Source: Bartonella senegalensis OS02
Lineage (GTDB): Bacteria; Pseudomonadota; Alphaproteobacteria; Rhizobiales; Rhizobiaceae
Length of the DNA stretch: 64,000 bases
Direction of reading: 5' to 3'
Assembly: GCF_000312545.1 (NCBI RefSeq)
Contig: NZ_HE997540.1
Span: forward strand, 208,514-272,513
The position numbers and the translations under genes are program-made. This document shows, piece by piece, positions 28,364 through 36,780 of this stretch. The notes under the pieces are model-generated. The model was given only the letters and a program-made list of their open reading frames with translations. It made no database searches and was not told the origin of the DNA. The stretch's first letter is position 1; every line of letters begins with the position of its first letter.

Positions 28364-29384
28364 AAAGAAAAACACGCTCACAGCGACTTTTGCACCTTAT
28401 AGCGATTCCTGTAATTGTACGCAATATCTGAAAATCAAAGCTCTTATTTTTTTATCATAAAGTTTTTAAATCTCGTTAGTGTTCCGTTGATACAAAGTTC
28501 GTAACAAAAACTTGTTTGTATGTACATCACTCAAACACGGGCTAATTAACCATCTATTATTTTGCATTTTTTGTGTTTTGTCATTTTATCTGTTGACTCC
28601 ATCCTTCATTCATAACATAAAATCCCAATTTATATTTTGCTGACATATCTAGCATTGACTATCATTTCTTATTATAGCCTCTTTCTTGATGCATTTAAAC
28701 CTAAGCTTTTTAGATAAAATCAGAAGAACGTAAACGTTTTGTATGTTCGACTTTTTTCTTCTTGACTGCACTCTTTATTTTCAGTTGTTCCACGCATAAA
28801 AATGCGTCCTCCCACCACTCAAAGGTTGTGGCAATAATATAGGGCGAACTGAATGAGATTACCATGGAAAATCCTACTTTTGGCTAATATGTGCACATTA
28901 TCAGTCACAATTCAACTTATGAAATGTTTTAGACCTTTGCAAAATCAGTAATAACTTTAAAAGAATAATCGCTACCAGCCCATTGAAAAAGTCTGATAAA
29001 AACTCTAACATTTTTAATGTTAAGTAAGCTAAAAAATCTTTGCAAAATCCAATCAAGGATATTTTTGCAGAGTTTTAAATGTTGAAGAAATATTTTAACA
29101 AGTATGTGTATCAACTCATGAGAACGTGGGGGTTTTTTCATTCTTTAAAGAAGATGTTTGCTTTTTCTGTTAACCGACAGGTTCGTGAACCCCTTCAGGA
29201 GGAGGACTAAGTCAATCAATGGTAGTTTGATTAAGCAAATGCAGCTAAGAAGAAACATCTTTACACCAAGAAATGATCATGAAAACTTGATATAAACAAA
29301 CTTCAACATTTGCTTTTAGATGCTGTAAATGGCAAATTAGACTTGTGGAGTGAGCTTAACAATTAGAATCGAGGAGATTTTTAA
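28364..29384. other. Spacer between tRNA-Gln and sodB
   Basis: No firmly supported gene. It holds a possible 51-codon frame (28710-28865, minus; listed separately), a 70-codon minus-strand frame (28929-29141) without recognisable domain, and just upstream of sodB a short imperfect palindrome GGTTCGTGAACC at 29180-29191. Confidence 0.5.
28710..28865 (-). CDS. Possible small protein or gene remnant (51 codons)
   Basis: An ATG at 28865 preceded by AGGA opens a 51-codon frame with protein-like composition: a hydrophobic start (MVISFSSPYIIATTFEWW) and a lysine-rich end (AVKKKKVEHTKRLRSSDFI). I do not recognise it. It lies in otherwise empty sequence and may be the tail of a lost gene. Confidence 0.25.
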   Translation of the reverse strand: MVISFSSPYIIATTFEWWEDAFLCVEQLKIKSAVKKKKVEHTKRLRSSDFI

Positions 29385-29987
29385 ATGGCTTTTGAACTGG
29401 CACCTTTGCCTTATGATTACGATGCTCTTTCGCCTTATATGTCACGTGAAACACTTGAATATCACCATGATAAGCACCACCTCGCTTATCTAACCAATAC
29501 TAACAACTTTGTAAAAGATTTAGACTTAGAAAACGAAAGTCTTGAAAACATTGTTAAAAACAGCTTTAATCAGAATATTGGCTTGTTCAATAATGCAGCC
29601 CAATACTACAACCATAATCATTTTTGGCATTGGATGAAAAAAGGAGGGGGTGGTCAAAAACTACCTGAAAAATTAGCAAAAGCTATTGAAGCTGATTTGG
29701 GTGGTTATGATAAGTTCCGCGCCGATTTTATTGCTAGTGGCGTTGCACAATTTGGTTCTGGATGGGCATGGCTTGCTGTTAAAGATGGTAAACTTGAAAT
29801 AATGAAAACGCCTAATGGCGAAAACCCTTTGGTCCATAATGCCCAACCTATTCTCGGTGTTGATGTGTGGGAACATTCCTATTACATTGATTATCGCAAT
29901 GCGCGTCCAAAGTATCTTGAAGCTTTTGTCGATCATTTAATTAATTGGGACTATGTTTTGAAACTTTACGAAGATTGTGGATTTTAA
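29385..29987 (+). CDS. sodB: Superoxide dismutase, iron type
   Basis: A 200-residue cytoplasmic superoxide dismutase. Metal ligands in the usual places: His27 (LEYHHDKHH), His77 (YYNHNHFW), Asp160 and His164 (VDVWEHSYYIDY). Gln73 in AAQYYNH is the position and residue typical of iron-type enzymes. AGGAGA lies 7 bases before the ATG. It converts superoxide to peroxide and oxygen. An inverted repeat follows the gene. Confidence 0.96.
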   Translation: MAFELAPLPYDYDALSPYMSRETLEYHHDKHHLAYLTNTNNFVKDLDLENESLENIVKNSFNQNIGLFNNAAQYYNHNHFWHWMKKGGGGQKLPEKLAKAIEADLGGYDKFRADFIASGVAQFGSGWAWLAVKDGKLEIMKTPNGENPLVHNAQPILGVDVWEHSYYIDYRNARPKYLEAFVDHLINWDYVLKLYEDCGF

Positions 29988-30019
29988 ATTGTTTACATAA
30001 CTTTTTATGTTGTATTAAA

Positions 30020-30048
30020 GGCTCCATACTTCATGAGGGTATGGAGCC
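30020..30048. terminator. Inverted repeat between convergent sodB and ptrB
   Basis: A perfect 10-bp stem GGCTCCATAC / GTATGGAGCC with a 9-base loop lies between the two convergent genes. A short T-run (TTTAAT) follows only on the minus strand, so it may end ptrB transcripts and, more weakly, sodB transcripts. Confidence 0.6.
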
Positions 30049-30071
30049 GTTCAAAGAGAGAAGGTATCACA

Positions 30072-32165
30072 TTAGCAACAGTTTTTTCCTGCTCTTTTTA
30101 AGATATACGCGTAGATATATGCAATTTCTTCCAGCTTTGAAAAACGCCCAGCCGATCCTGCATGACCTGAATCCATGTTAATACGTAATAAAATCGCATT
30201 ATTGTCTGTTTTTAAGTCACGCAACTTTGCAACCCATTTTGCTGGTTCCCAATAGGTTACTCGAGGATCAGTTAATCCTGCAATTGCAAGGATAGAAGGG
30301 TATTTTTGAGCTTTAACATTATCGTAAGGTGAATAGGAGGCGATAAGATTGTAATCCTCCTGTGATTCAAGAGGATTCCCCCATTCAGGCCATTCTGGAG
30401 GTGTTAACGGCAACGAAGCATCTAACATCGTTGTTAAGACATCAACAAAAGGCACATTTGCTACGATCCCAGAAAAGTCCTGTGGTGCTATGTTTGCGAT
30501 AGCCCCCATTAACATCCCTCCTGCTGAACCACCATGAGCAATGAGACGATCATGTGCCGTGAATTTATTATTTACAAGATAGCGTCCACAGGCAATAAAG
30601 TCTGTAAATGTATTGTATTTAAAACGGTGTTTCCCTTTCTCATACCATTCAACTCCCTTTTCTTTTCCTCCGCGAATATGGGCAATAGCATAAACAAAAC
30701 CTCTGTTAACCAAAGACAGTAAAGTGCTATTGAAACTTACAGGAATAGAAATTCCATAAGCACCATAACCGTAGAGAAGACAAGGAGCACTGCCATCAAG
30801 AGTTGTGGTTTTATGATAAAAAAGTGAAATAGGGATTTTCTCACCATCCTCTGCAGTTGCCACAATGCGCCGTGCTATATAATCATCCTTGTTATGCCCT
30901 GAGGGAATTATCTGCGTTTTGAGAAGTGTTCGTTTACGACTTTTCATCTCATAGTCAAAAACTTGATCAGGTGTTGTCATAGATGAATAGGTAAAACGAA
31001 TGGTTTGACTGTTATATTCTGCAGCCCCCTGTAAACTTAAAGAATAAGCCTCTTCTGGAACAGAAACGGAATGAATTTGTTTGGTGGTACGCTCCATTAC
31101 TTTTATAAGAGGAAGCCCCTCAAAGCATTCAAGCCAAACAAGAAAGTCTTGATAAGCATCATGGCATAGAATCAAACGTCCAAGCTGATGTTTCACAAGT
31201 TCAGACCAATTTTCTGATTGTGGAGATGTGTATGGTGCTACCATAATTTTGAAATCTTTTGCGTTATCTAAATTGGTCAGAATATAAAAAACATCACCAC
31301 CTTCTGTAAGAGAATATTCAACACCTTTTTGTCGCTTGCGTACACATTGGGGAACAGTGAGAGGGGCCTCAGCAGGGATCAGCCAAATTTCTGACGTTTC
31401 ATGATCATGAATATTAATATAAATGACATCATTGAGTTTGGAACCACTCACGTTTAAAAAAAATCCTGGATTATCTTCACGAAAAATCAGCTTATCTTGC
31501 GATTGATCAGTATTTAATCGGTGATAATAGAGCTCTGAAGGCCGATGATTTTCATCCATCTTAGTATAAAAAAAACCTTCCGATTGAGCATCCCATACAA
31601 TCTGTCCGGATGTATCAACAATTGTATCCGTATAATCAGATAATGTTTCCAAACTACGAATTTTAGCTGTGTAAAATTCTGATCCCTTATCATCATAGGT
31701 CCATGCAACATGTTTATGATCAGGAGATTCTTGAACTGAACCAAAATTGAAATATTCCTTCCCCTCAGCCAAAGCATCACCATTAAGATAAACGCTTTTT
31801 TGCTCTCCATTCCTCGCTGTCCGAAAATAATGAGGGTACTGACCTCCGGTAACATAAGAGAATCCATACGCAAAAGGCCCATGTTTTATAGGAACAGAAC
31901 TGTCATTCTCTGGAATTCGTCCCTTCATTTCAGCAAAAAGCAGTTCTTGTAATGGCTTGGTATCAGCCATTTGAGCAGCTTGATAGGCATTTTCTTGTTC
32001 AAGATGATGCCTAATATTTTCATCAAGACAGCTAGGATTTTTTAAAACGTCTTGCCAATTAGATGCACGCAACCAATGATAGGGATCATCACGGCAAATA
32101 CCATGATACAAGTCTTTATAAGTAATTTTGGGTGCTTTGGGTGGCAATACAGAAGAACGAGTCAT
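30072..32165 (-). CDS. ptrB: Oligopeptidase B (S9 family serine peptidase)
   Basis: A 697-residue two-domain peptidase: an N-terminal beta-propeller and a C-terminal alpha/beta hydrolase. The catalytic triad is visible: Ser547 in GGSAGG, Asp633 in GLTDPRVTYWEP and His668 in DSGHAGSAGR. The opening block DPYHWLRASNW is typical of oligopeptidase B and prolyl oligopeptidases; the sequence around the active site fits OpdB, which cleaves after basic residues in short peptides. It is convergent with sodB and has a long AT-rich spacer upstream. Confidence 0.92.
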   Translation of the reverse strand: MTRSSVLPPKAPKITYKDLYHGICRDDPYHWLRASNWQDVLKNPSCLDENIRHHLEQENAYQAAQMADTKPLQELLFAEMKGRIPENDSSVPIKHGPFAYGFSYVTGGQYPHYFRTARNGEQKSVYLNGDALAEGKEYFNFGSVQESPDHKHVAWTYDDKGSEFYTAKIRSLETLSDYTDTIVDTSGQIVWDAQSEGFFYTKMDENHRPSELYYHRLNTDQSQDKLIFREDNPGFFLNVSGSKLNDVIYINIHDHETSEIWLIPAEAPLTVPQCVRKRQKGVEYSLTEGGDVFYILTNLDNAKDFKIMVAPYTSPQSENWSELVKHQLGRLILCHDAYQDFLVWLECFEGLPLIKVMERTTKQIHSVSVPEEAYSLSLQGAAEYNSQTIRFTYSSMTTPDQVFDYEMKSRKRTLLKTQIIPSGHNKDDYIARRIVATAEDGEKIPISLFYHKTTTLDGSAPCLLYGYGAYGISIPVSFNSTLLSLVNRGFVYAIAHIRGGKEKGVEWYEKGKHRFKYNTFTDFIACGRYLVNNKFTAHDRLIAHGGSAGGMLMGAIANIAPQDFSGIVANVPFVDVLTTMLDASLPLTPPEWPEWGNPLESQEDYNLIASYSPYDNVKAQKYPSILAIAGLTDPRVTYWEPAKWVAKLRDLKTDNNAILLRINMDSGHAGSAGRFSKLEEIAYIYAYILKRAGKNCC

Positions 32166-33064
32166 ATACGATCCTATATGAAAATATATCTATGGTTTCG
32201 TTTATAAATGGGAATCATATCATTTATGCGAATGCATAAATCTATAGGTTTAACGCACTTTCATAAATATAACTGCGATCATTTCCACAATTACTCTTTG
32301 GACTTCTTTTTATTACATTTTATAAGTACTGTCCTCTGAAAATTACGCCACTCTCATAAACACTCTAAAAAATTGCTCTCTTTGAGAGCAACGCTGAATT
32401 TTTCTCTAAATAGCAGAAATAACTCCTCAATAATACACAATAAAATTTATTTTAAGTGAGAAAATTTATTTAGAATGTATAATTTAAGGAGGAAAAAATT
32501 CTTCAATACCATAATAATATATGTTTATGTATTATCCTCATAACGTTTTACATCTGTTAAATAGAGTGTGACTTCTCAGTTTATTCACCGTATTTTTGCA
32601 TTAAAGGAGATTTTCAAGTCGCTTTTCATATTCAGAAAAGCGCATCTTATCATGACATAAATAAGATTTTCAAAGTTTAAAAATAATAGTAAAATGTTAT
32701 AAATATACAAAATGAGATATTTATTTTGTATTTACGTTTTTAAATTTAATATTTTATTTCTTTTTTTGCTAAAAAAGAAATAAAATATTTCTATACTATT
32801 TTTTATATTTATGATATATTTCAACATTATGCATGATTTTTTATAAAAAAACTATATTATAATAAAAAATAAGTCATTTCTTCTTATCCTGTATTATGAC
32901 AAAAAGTAGGTTTTTGTTTGATTTTTTTGTGTTTCGGCGATTTTATAGAATAATTGAATTGACAAAAAAGATTTTTGTACAATATGAAACCTACGTGCAT
33001 CGGATCTCTGTATTATGAGTATGAGTGCCAATGATATCTCGATTTTAAATTAAAGGAAAAAAGA
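32166..33064. other. AT-rich spacer with the mucR promoter region
   Basis: About 900 bp without a supported gene; it contains long A/T runs and, near its right end, a promoter-like sequence for mucR. Confidence 0.6.
32959..32987 (+). promoter_or_regulatory. Putative sigma-70-type promoter of mucR
   Basis: A perfect TTGACA (32959-32964) is followed after 17 bases by ATATGA (32982-32987). It lies about 80 bases upstream of the mucR start codon. The -10 match is modest and other placements are possible in such AT-rich DNA. Confidence 0.4.
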
Positions 33065-33502
33065 ATGGAACATCGTCCAGTCTTAGAGACTGAAAGCAAT
33101 TTAGTTATTACATTAGTTGCTGATATTGTTGCTGCTTACGTAAGTAATAATTCGATCCGACCGACTGAAGTGCCAAGTTTAATTGCTGATGTCCATGCCG
33201 CTTTTCGTAAAGCAGGAAACGCGGATTTAATAGAGGTTGAAGTCGAAAAGCAAAGGCCTGCGGTTAATCCAAAGCGTTCGGTCTTTCCCGATTATCTTAT
33301 TTGCCTTGAAGACGGAAAGAAATTTAAATCCTTGAAACGTCATCTCATGACCCATTATGGAATGTTGCCAGAGGAATATCGTGAAAAGTGGCAATTGGAC
33401 AGTTCTTATCCTATGGTTGCACCTAATTATGCAAAAGCGCGCTCGGCTTTGGCGAAGGAAATGGGACTTGGACGTAAAAGCAAACGGAAGAAAACAAAAT
33501 AA
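33065..33502 (+). CDS. mucR: MucR/Ros-family transcriptional regulator
   Basis: A 145-residue protein with the MucR core CLEDGKKFKSLKRHLMTHYGM. The zinc-finger positions are Cys80, Asp83, His93 and His97, the Cys-Asp-His-His variant seen in MucR-type rather than Ros-type proteins. The block LPEEYREKWQL follows and the C-terminus is basic. In rhizobia and Brucella MucR binds AT-rich promoter DNA and silences surface, motility and virulence genes, usually including its own. AAAGGAAAAAAGA precedes the ATG. Confidence 0.95.
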   Translation: MEHRPVLETESNLVITLVADIVAAYVSNNSIRPTEVPSLIADVHAAFRKAGNADLIEVEVEKQRPAVNPKRSVFPDYLICLEDGKKFKSLKRHLMTHYGMLPEEYREKWQLDSSYPMVAPNYAKARSALAKEMGLGRKSKRKKTK

Positions 33503-33605
33503 CCACATTTTTCAAAAAAGCCTTGTCTCTAGTCTATGAAAGTGTTTTTGAGAAAGCACGTTTTCAATGAGGGTCTTGTACGGTTTTTGCTATGGGAGTT
33601 TGTTC

Positions 33606-34016
33606 TTATAGGTAACTTTCGTTGCGGATTCTCTCAATCATCGATTTAAGGCCATTCGATCGTTGTGGTGTAAGATTTTCTTTTAAACCAAGTGTTTCAA
33701 AAAGTCCTTCGGCATCGGAATCACGAATCTCGGAGGCTTTTTTTCCTGAATAGAAGGCGAGAAGAATATAGATAAGTCCACGCACAATGTGAGCATCGGA
33801 ATCACCCTGAAAGGTCAGTATTGGATTTTCTGAATCATCACGTGAACATAAAAGCCACACTTGGCTTACACAACCAGGGACTTTGTGCGCATCATTTCGA
33901 GCATTTTGGGGAAAAGCTGGTAATTCATGGCCAAGTTCAATCACATAACGATAACGATCTTCCCAGTTATCCAAAAGAGAAAAATTTTCTATAATATCAT
34001 CGATCGTTTCTGCCAT
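33606..34016 (-). CDS. sufE: SufE family Fe-S cluster assembly protein
   Basis: A protein of about 136 residues starting MAETIDDIIENF, with the SufE motif KVPGCVSQVW (Cys49), the cysteine that takes persulfide sulfur from SufS and passes it to the SufBCD scaffold. An in-frame upstream start at 34049 adds 11 residues not usual for the family; ATG 34016 follows AGGACTGAAGG. It is convergent with mucR and precedes, on the same strand, nothing recognisable as suf genes, so it is a solitary sufE. Confidence 0.93.
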   Translation of the reverse strand: MAETIDDIIENFSLLDNWEDRYRYVIELGHELPAFPQNARNDAHKVPGCVSQVWLLCSRDDSENPILTFQGDSDAHIVRGLIYILLAFYSGKKASEIRDSDAEGLFETLGLKENLTPQRSNGLKSMIERIRNESYL

Positions 34017-34127
34017 AACCTTCAGTCCTGTTTTGTTTTTTATGATCATGTTGATGTATTTGGCTGACAGAATAAATGCTTATTCCTCTTAGCATAAAAC
34101 CAATAGTGAGCATTAAAAACTTTTATT

Positions 34128-34500
34128 TCAAGGGAGTATTGGATGATTCTTTTTTTGTGGAGGCTTTTCATCCACATTGGGGGAAATATCTTTAAATTGA
34201 GCCATATTCTTGTCGCTTAATATATTTCCAAGATACTCGTAAGCTGCTTTTGCACCATAACGCGCACGTTCCCATAGTAAACTTAAAAGAGATTTTCCGA
34301 CTTTGCAGGTTTCTGTATTACGGTCACAGAATCTTCCTAAGTCACTGAGAGTTCCTTTAAAAGCCGTCATTACATCACTTGTTGTTGTCTCAAACTCTCT
34401 CTGGCTAAAGGAAGGGTTATTGCTCGACTTTGCTGCAAAAAATGAAATGATGATAAAAACAAAAACAAAAAAATGATAATTTGATTAAAAAACGTATCAT
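34128..34500 (-). pseudogene. DUF5330-family small exported protein, frameshifted in the signal peptide
   Basis: The open 80-codon frame (34128-34370) matches the DUF5330 core (LSDLGRFCDRNTETCKVG, then WERARYGAKAAYEYLG). The expected start MIRFLIK is found at 34500 in another frame with a hydrophobic continuation. Removing one base from the A7 tract at 34467-34473 (T7 on the coding strand) joins both into one protein with a normal signal peptide (SFFVFVFIIISFFAA). As written the signal peptide frame stops after about 26 codons. Family members are small periplasmic or envelope proteins of unknown function in Rhizobiales. Confidence 0.7.
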
Positions 34501-35389
34501 AGGCAGCCAATGTACTACATTTTCAAATAAAACAAAAGCTACAGTTTACGCTCTTTCTCGTTAATAAAAAACTTATAAAATCGAGCACTTGTTTAGCAGA
34601 TTCGTGTCGTTGACTAAAAATATAGCATATGACTGTGCAAAAATGAGATGCATTATCTTTTCTTTAGCAATTTAACATTAAATTTACATAACCAAAAAGG
34701 AGCCATTGGAGATAGAGAGGATCGTACTCTCATCACACTAACCTTGAGAATGAATATATTTTTTCAAAAAAACAATAAGATAATAGTTGTAGTAATAGCT
34801 GAATCTTAAAATCCCTAGTCGCACCTGTTAGAATTTTCTGTTACTACAAAAAAGCTCCAATATTAGAGAGGATTAAACAAATTGTTTATTGATCTTACGG
34901 ATATATTTTTGAAAATAAGTCCAGCTAAAGTGTACGCAATTTATTGAATATTAGGGGAATGGATTTATATCGGAGCATGATAGACCCATGCTAACAACCA
35001 CACCATGAACAGAGAAGCGTAAAAGTGCGAGTATGAAAAACATTTGAGAAAAGCTGTCATCACTTTGTCAATGTTATAGGATGTCTCTAACTTAACTGCA
35101 AATGCTATCAAATATATGCGCAAAAAATATATAATAAGATAATGCATAGACTGTCTTTGAGATACTCATGAAGCATTGATTACGGGTGATAATGAAATTG
35201 AGAAACATGGATCAAGGATTTTGTTTATTTATAAATACCACTTTTGAATAAGATATTTTATTTATTTTAACAATTTTAAAGGATAGAGAACAATAACATA
35301 GCTTCCTCTCACTCTCGATGAAAGTGAGAATAATTTTATATTTGTTTCTATATAATTAACAATCGTAATTAGAATTAAAAATTAAATTA
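34501..35389. other. AT-rich spacer
   Basis: About 890 bp in which I see no supported gene, RNA or repeat. A 60-codon minus-strand frame at 34965-35147 looks accidental. Confidence 0.5.
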
Positions 35390-36224
35390 ATGACAAAAAA
35401 AAGAAAAATAAGAAAGAAAAAAAATCAAAAAAATCGCTTACAGAGTAGTATTATTATAACAATTTTTCTCATAAATATTCTTTTATTTTTTTGTTATAAA
35501 AAAGATTTATCTCTATACACAAAAAAATACTTTGTTTTTTGTTGGTTTTATTCTTTTTACTATCAGTTTTGGATTTTTTGCATTTAATGCTCTATTTTCA
35601 CAAATAAAAATACATCAAAATATTTTTACACAACCGAAATTCACATCCTTTCCAAATAGAGAACCAAATCCCGCTTTGTTCTTAAAAGAAGAAAAATTTC
35701 AAGCAAGTCCGCATGTTCCTTCTGTACGATCTCCGAGTTCTTTAAACAAAAACTCATCGTCACATTCTGCATCACAAAGCATACTAGAAATGCAAAAGAA
35801 ATTAGCAAAACTAGGACTCTATGATGGTCCTTTAGATGGACTACAAGGACCTAAAACGCGTCGTGCCATGACACTATGGAAACAACAAACTGCTGAGAAA
35901 ATGCAAAACAATGTTTTACAAAAAACTATAACAGACGAAATTGCGATGCTAATTAAGCAGAGCGAAATGGAAATGACCAATGAGAAAACAAAAGATCTGC
36001 CTCATTCAACAGAACCTGTTTTAGAGCCTACTGTTGCAGATATTATAGAAGTGCAAAAAGCTTTACGTATTTTTGGTAATCAAGAGGTCATTGTTACAGG
36101 TATAGAAGATCAAAAAACAGTAGAAGCTTTAAAACAGTTTCAAAAAATGTTTGATCTTCCCATAACCGGTCGGATCAATCATACAGTTTTGGTGAAAATG
36201 CGTGAAATCGGTTTATTAAATTGA
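35390..36224 (+). pseudogene. Peptidoglycan-binding-domain membrane protein, frameshifted
   Basis: The frame starting at 35390 gives a strongly basic N-terminus (MTKKRKIRKKKNQKNR) and a first hydrophobic segment. The frame 35532-36224 gives a membrane helix (FVGFILFTISFGFFAFNAL) and two peptidoglycan-binding type 1 repeats (EMQKKLAKLGLYDGPLDG and EVQKALRIFG...TVEALKQFQKMFDLPITG). Deleting one A from the A7 tract at 35521-35527 joins them into the usual rhizobial layout of basic tail, helix and two PG-binding repeats. The second frame alone could start only from a TTG without a good ribosome binding site. Confidence 0.75.
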
Positions 36225-36359
36225 ATGTGATCAGCTATTTTACTAAAATAAACCTTGAAACCATGTTTGTATCCTATAGCTCTTTTCATACATTCATCAA
36301 AGATACACTCCCTCTCTCTCATATACGATTTATAGGATATCCTAGAGATTTTCTTTTTC
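36225..36359. other. Short spacer before the integrase relic
   Basis: Nothing recognisable; sequence between the stop of the peptidoglycan-binding protein and the edge of the integrase relic. Confidence 0.4.
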
Positions 36360-36524
36360 TTAGTGCACCCAGGTTCATTTCACAACGCCGTCCGTGAAGG
36401 GTATAACGGTAAATCCATTGAACAACACTACTCTCTTTAGGCTTGTGAAGAAGCAAGACGGCACCATCGTACTCTTTGCCAACTCAAAATGTTGCGAGAG
36501 CTCTTGGCATTTGAGACGGTTCAT
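36360..36524 (-). pseudogene. Relic of the 5' end of a P4-type tyrosine recombinase (integrase), copy A
   Basis: Read on the minus strand in shifted frames this gives VPLMNRL, then YDGAVLLLHKPKESSVVQWI and YRYTLHGRRCEMNLGAL, the N-terminal part of phage/island integrases (pattern KPxxGGAQWIYRYTIHGRRREMGLGALRD). It is broken by frameshifts, the start codon position reads GTA, and homology stops after LGAL. It is a homolog of the relic at 55115-55533 and shares about 190 bp of upstream sequence with it. Confidence 0.7.
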
Positions 36525-36715
36525 AAGAGGTACTTTTCTCCTTATCTTAACAGTTTTTACCCACATGTCAGTCCCGCTTTTGACGTGCAAGCAAATAATT
36601 TTGATTGATTCAGCATAAACAGATTTGAAATGAGAAAATCTCGCGATATCCGGTGCTCCCATTCAAGCTGCAAAAACAATGAATTATCATTGTAAATCAA
36701 TATCTTATTTCTGTA
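36360..36715 (-). repeat. Dispersed repeat, copy A (integrase 5' end plus upstream region)
   Basis: The region is clearly alignable base by base with about 55380-55720, in the same orientation, including noncoding sequence upstream of the integrase start (shared stretches such as CATAAACAGATTTGAAATGAGA). I estimate roughly 70-75 percent identity by eye. The upstream part may contain a former attachment site. Confidence 0.75.
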
Positions 36716-36780
36716 ATGAAAGAAACGAAGAATCCGTAACAACTTATTTAGCCACTACAGCAACTCTACAGAAGAATACT

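Noticed and set aside
28929-29141. 70-codon frame on the minus strand upstream of sodB
   Set aside because: ATG lacks a Shine-Dalgarno sequence and the product is unrecognisable.
29180-29191. GGTTCGTGAACC upstream of sodB as a tRNA fragment or operator
   Set aside because: Resembles a tRNA T-arm by chance, but no acceptor or anticodon arm is present and the palindrome has a mismatched centre.
36375-36662. 95-codon minus-strand frame as a real gene
   Set aside because: It spans the integrase relic and its upstream region in the wrong frame; the integrase reading explains the sequence better, and the equivalent frame in the other copy is broken by a stop.
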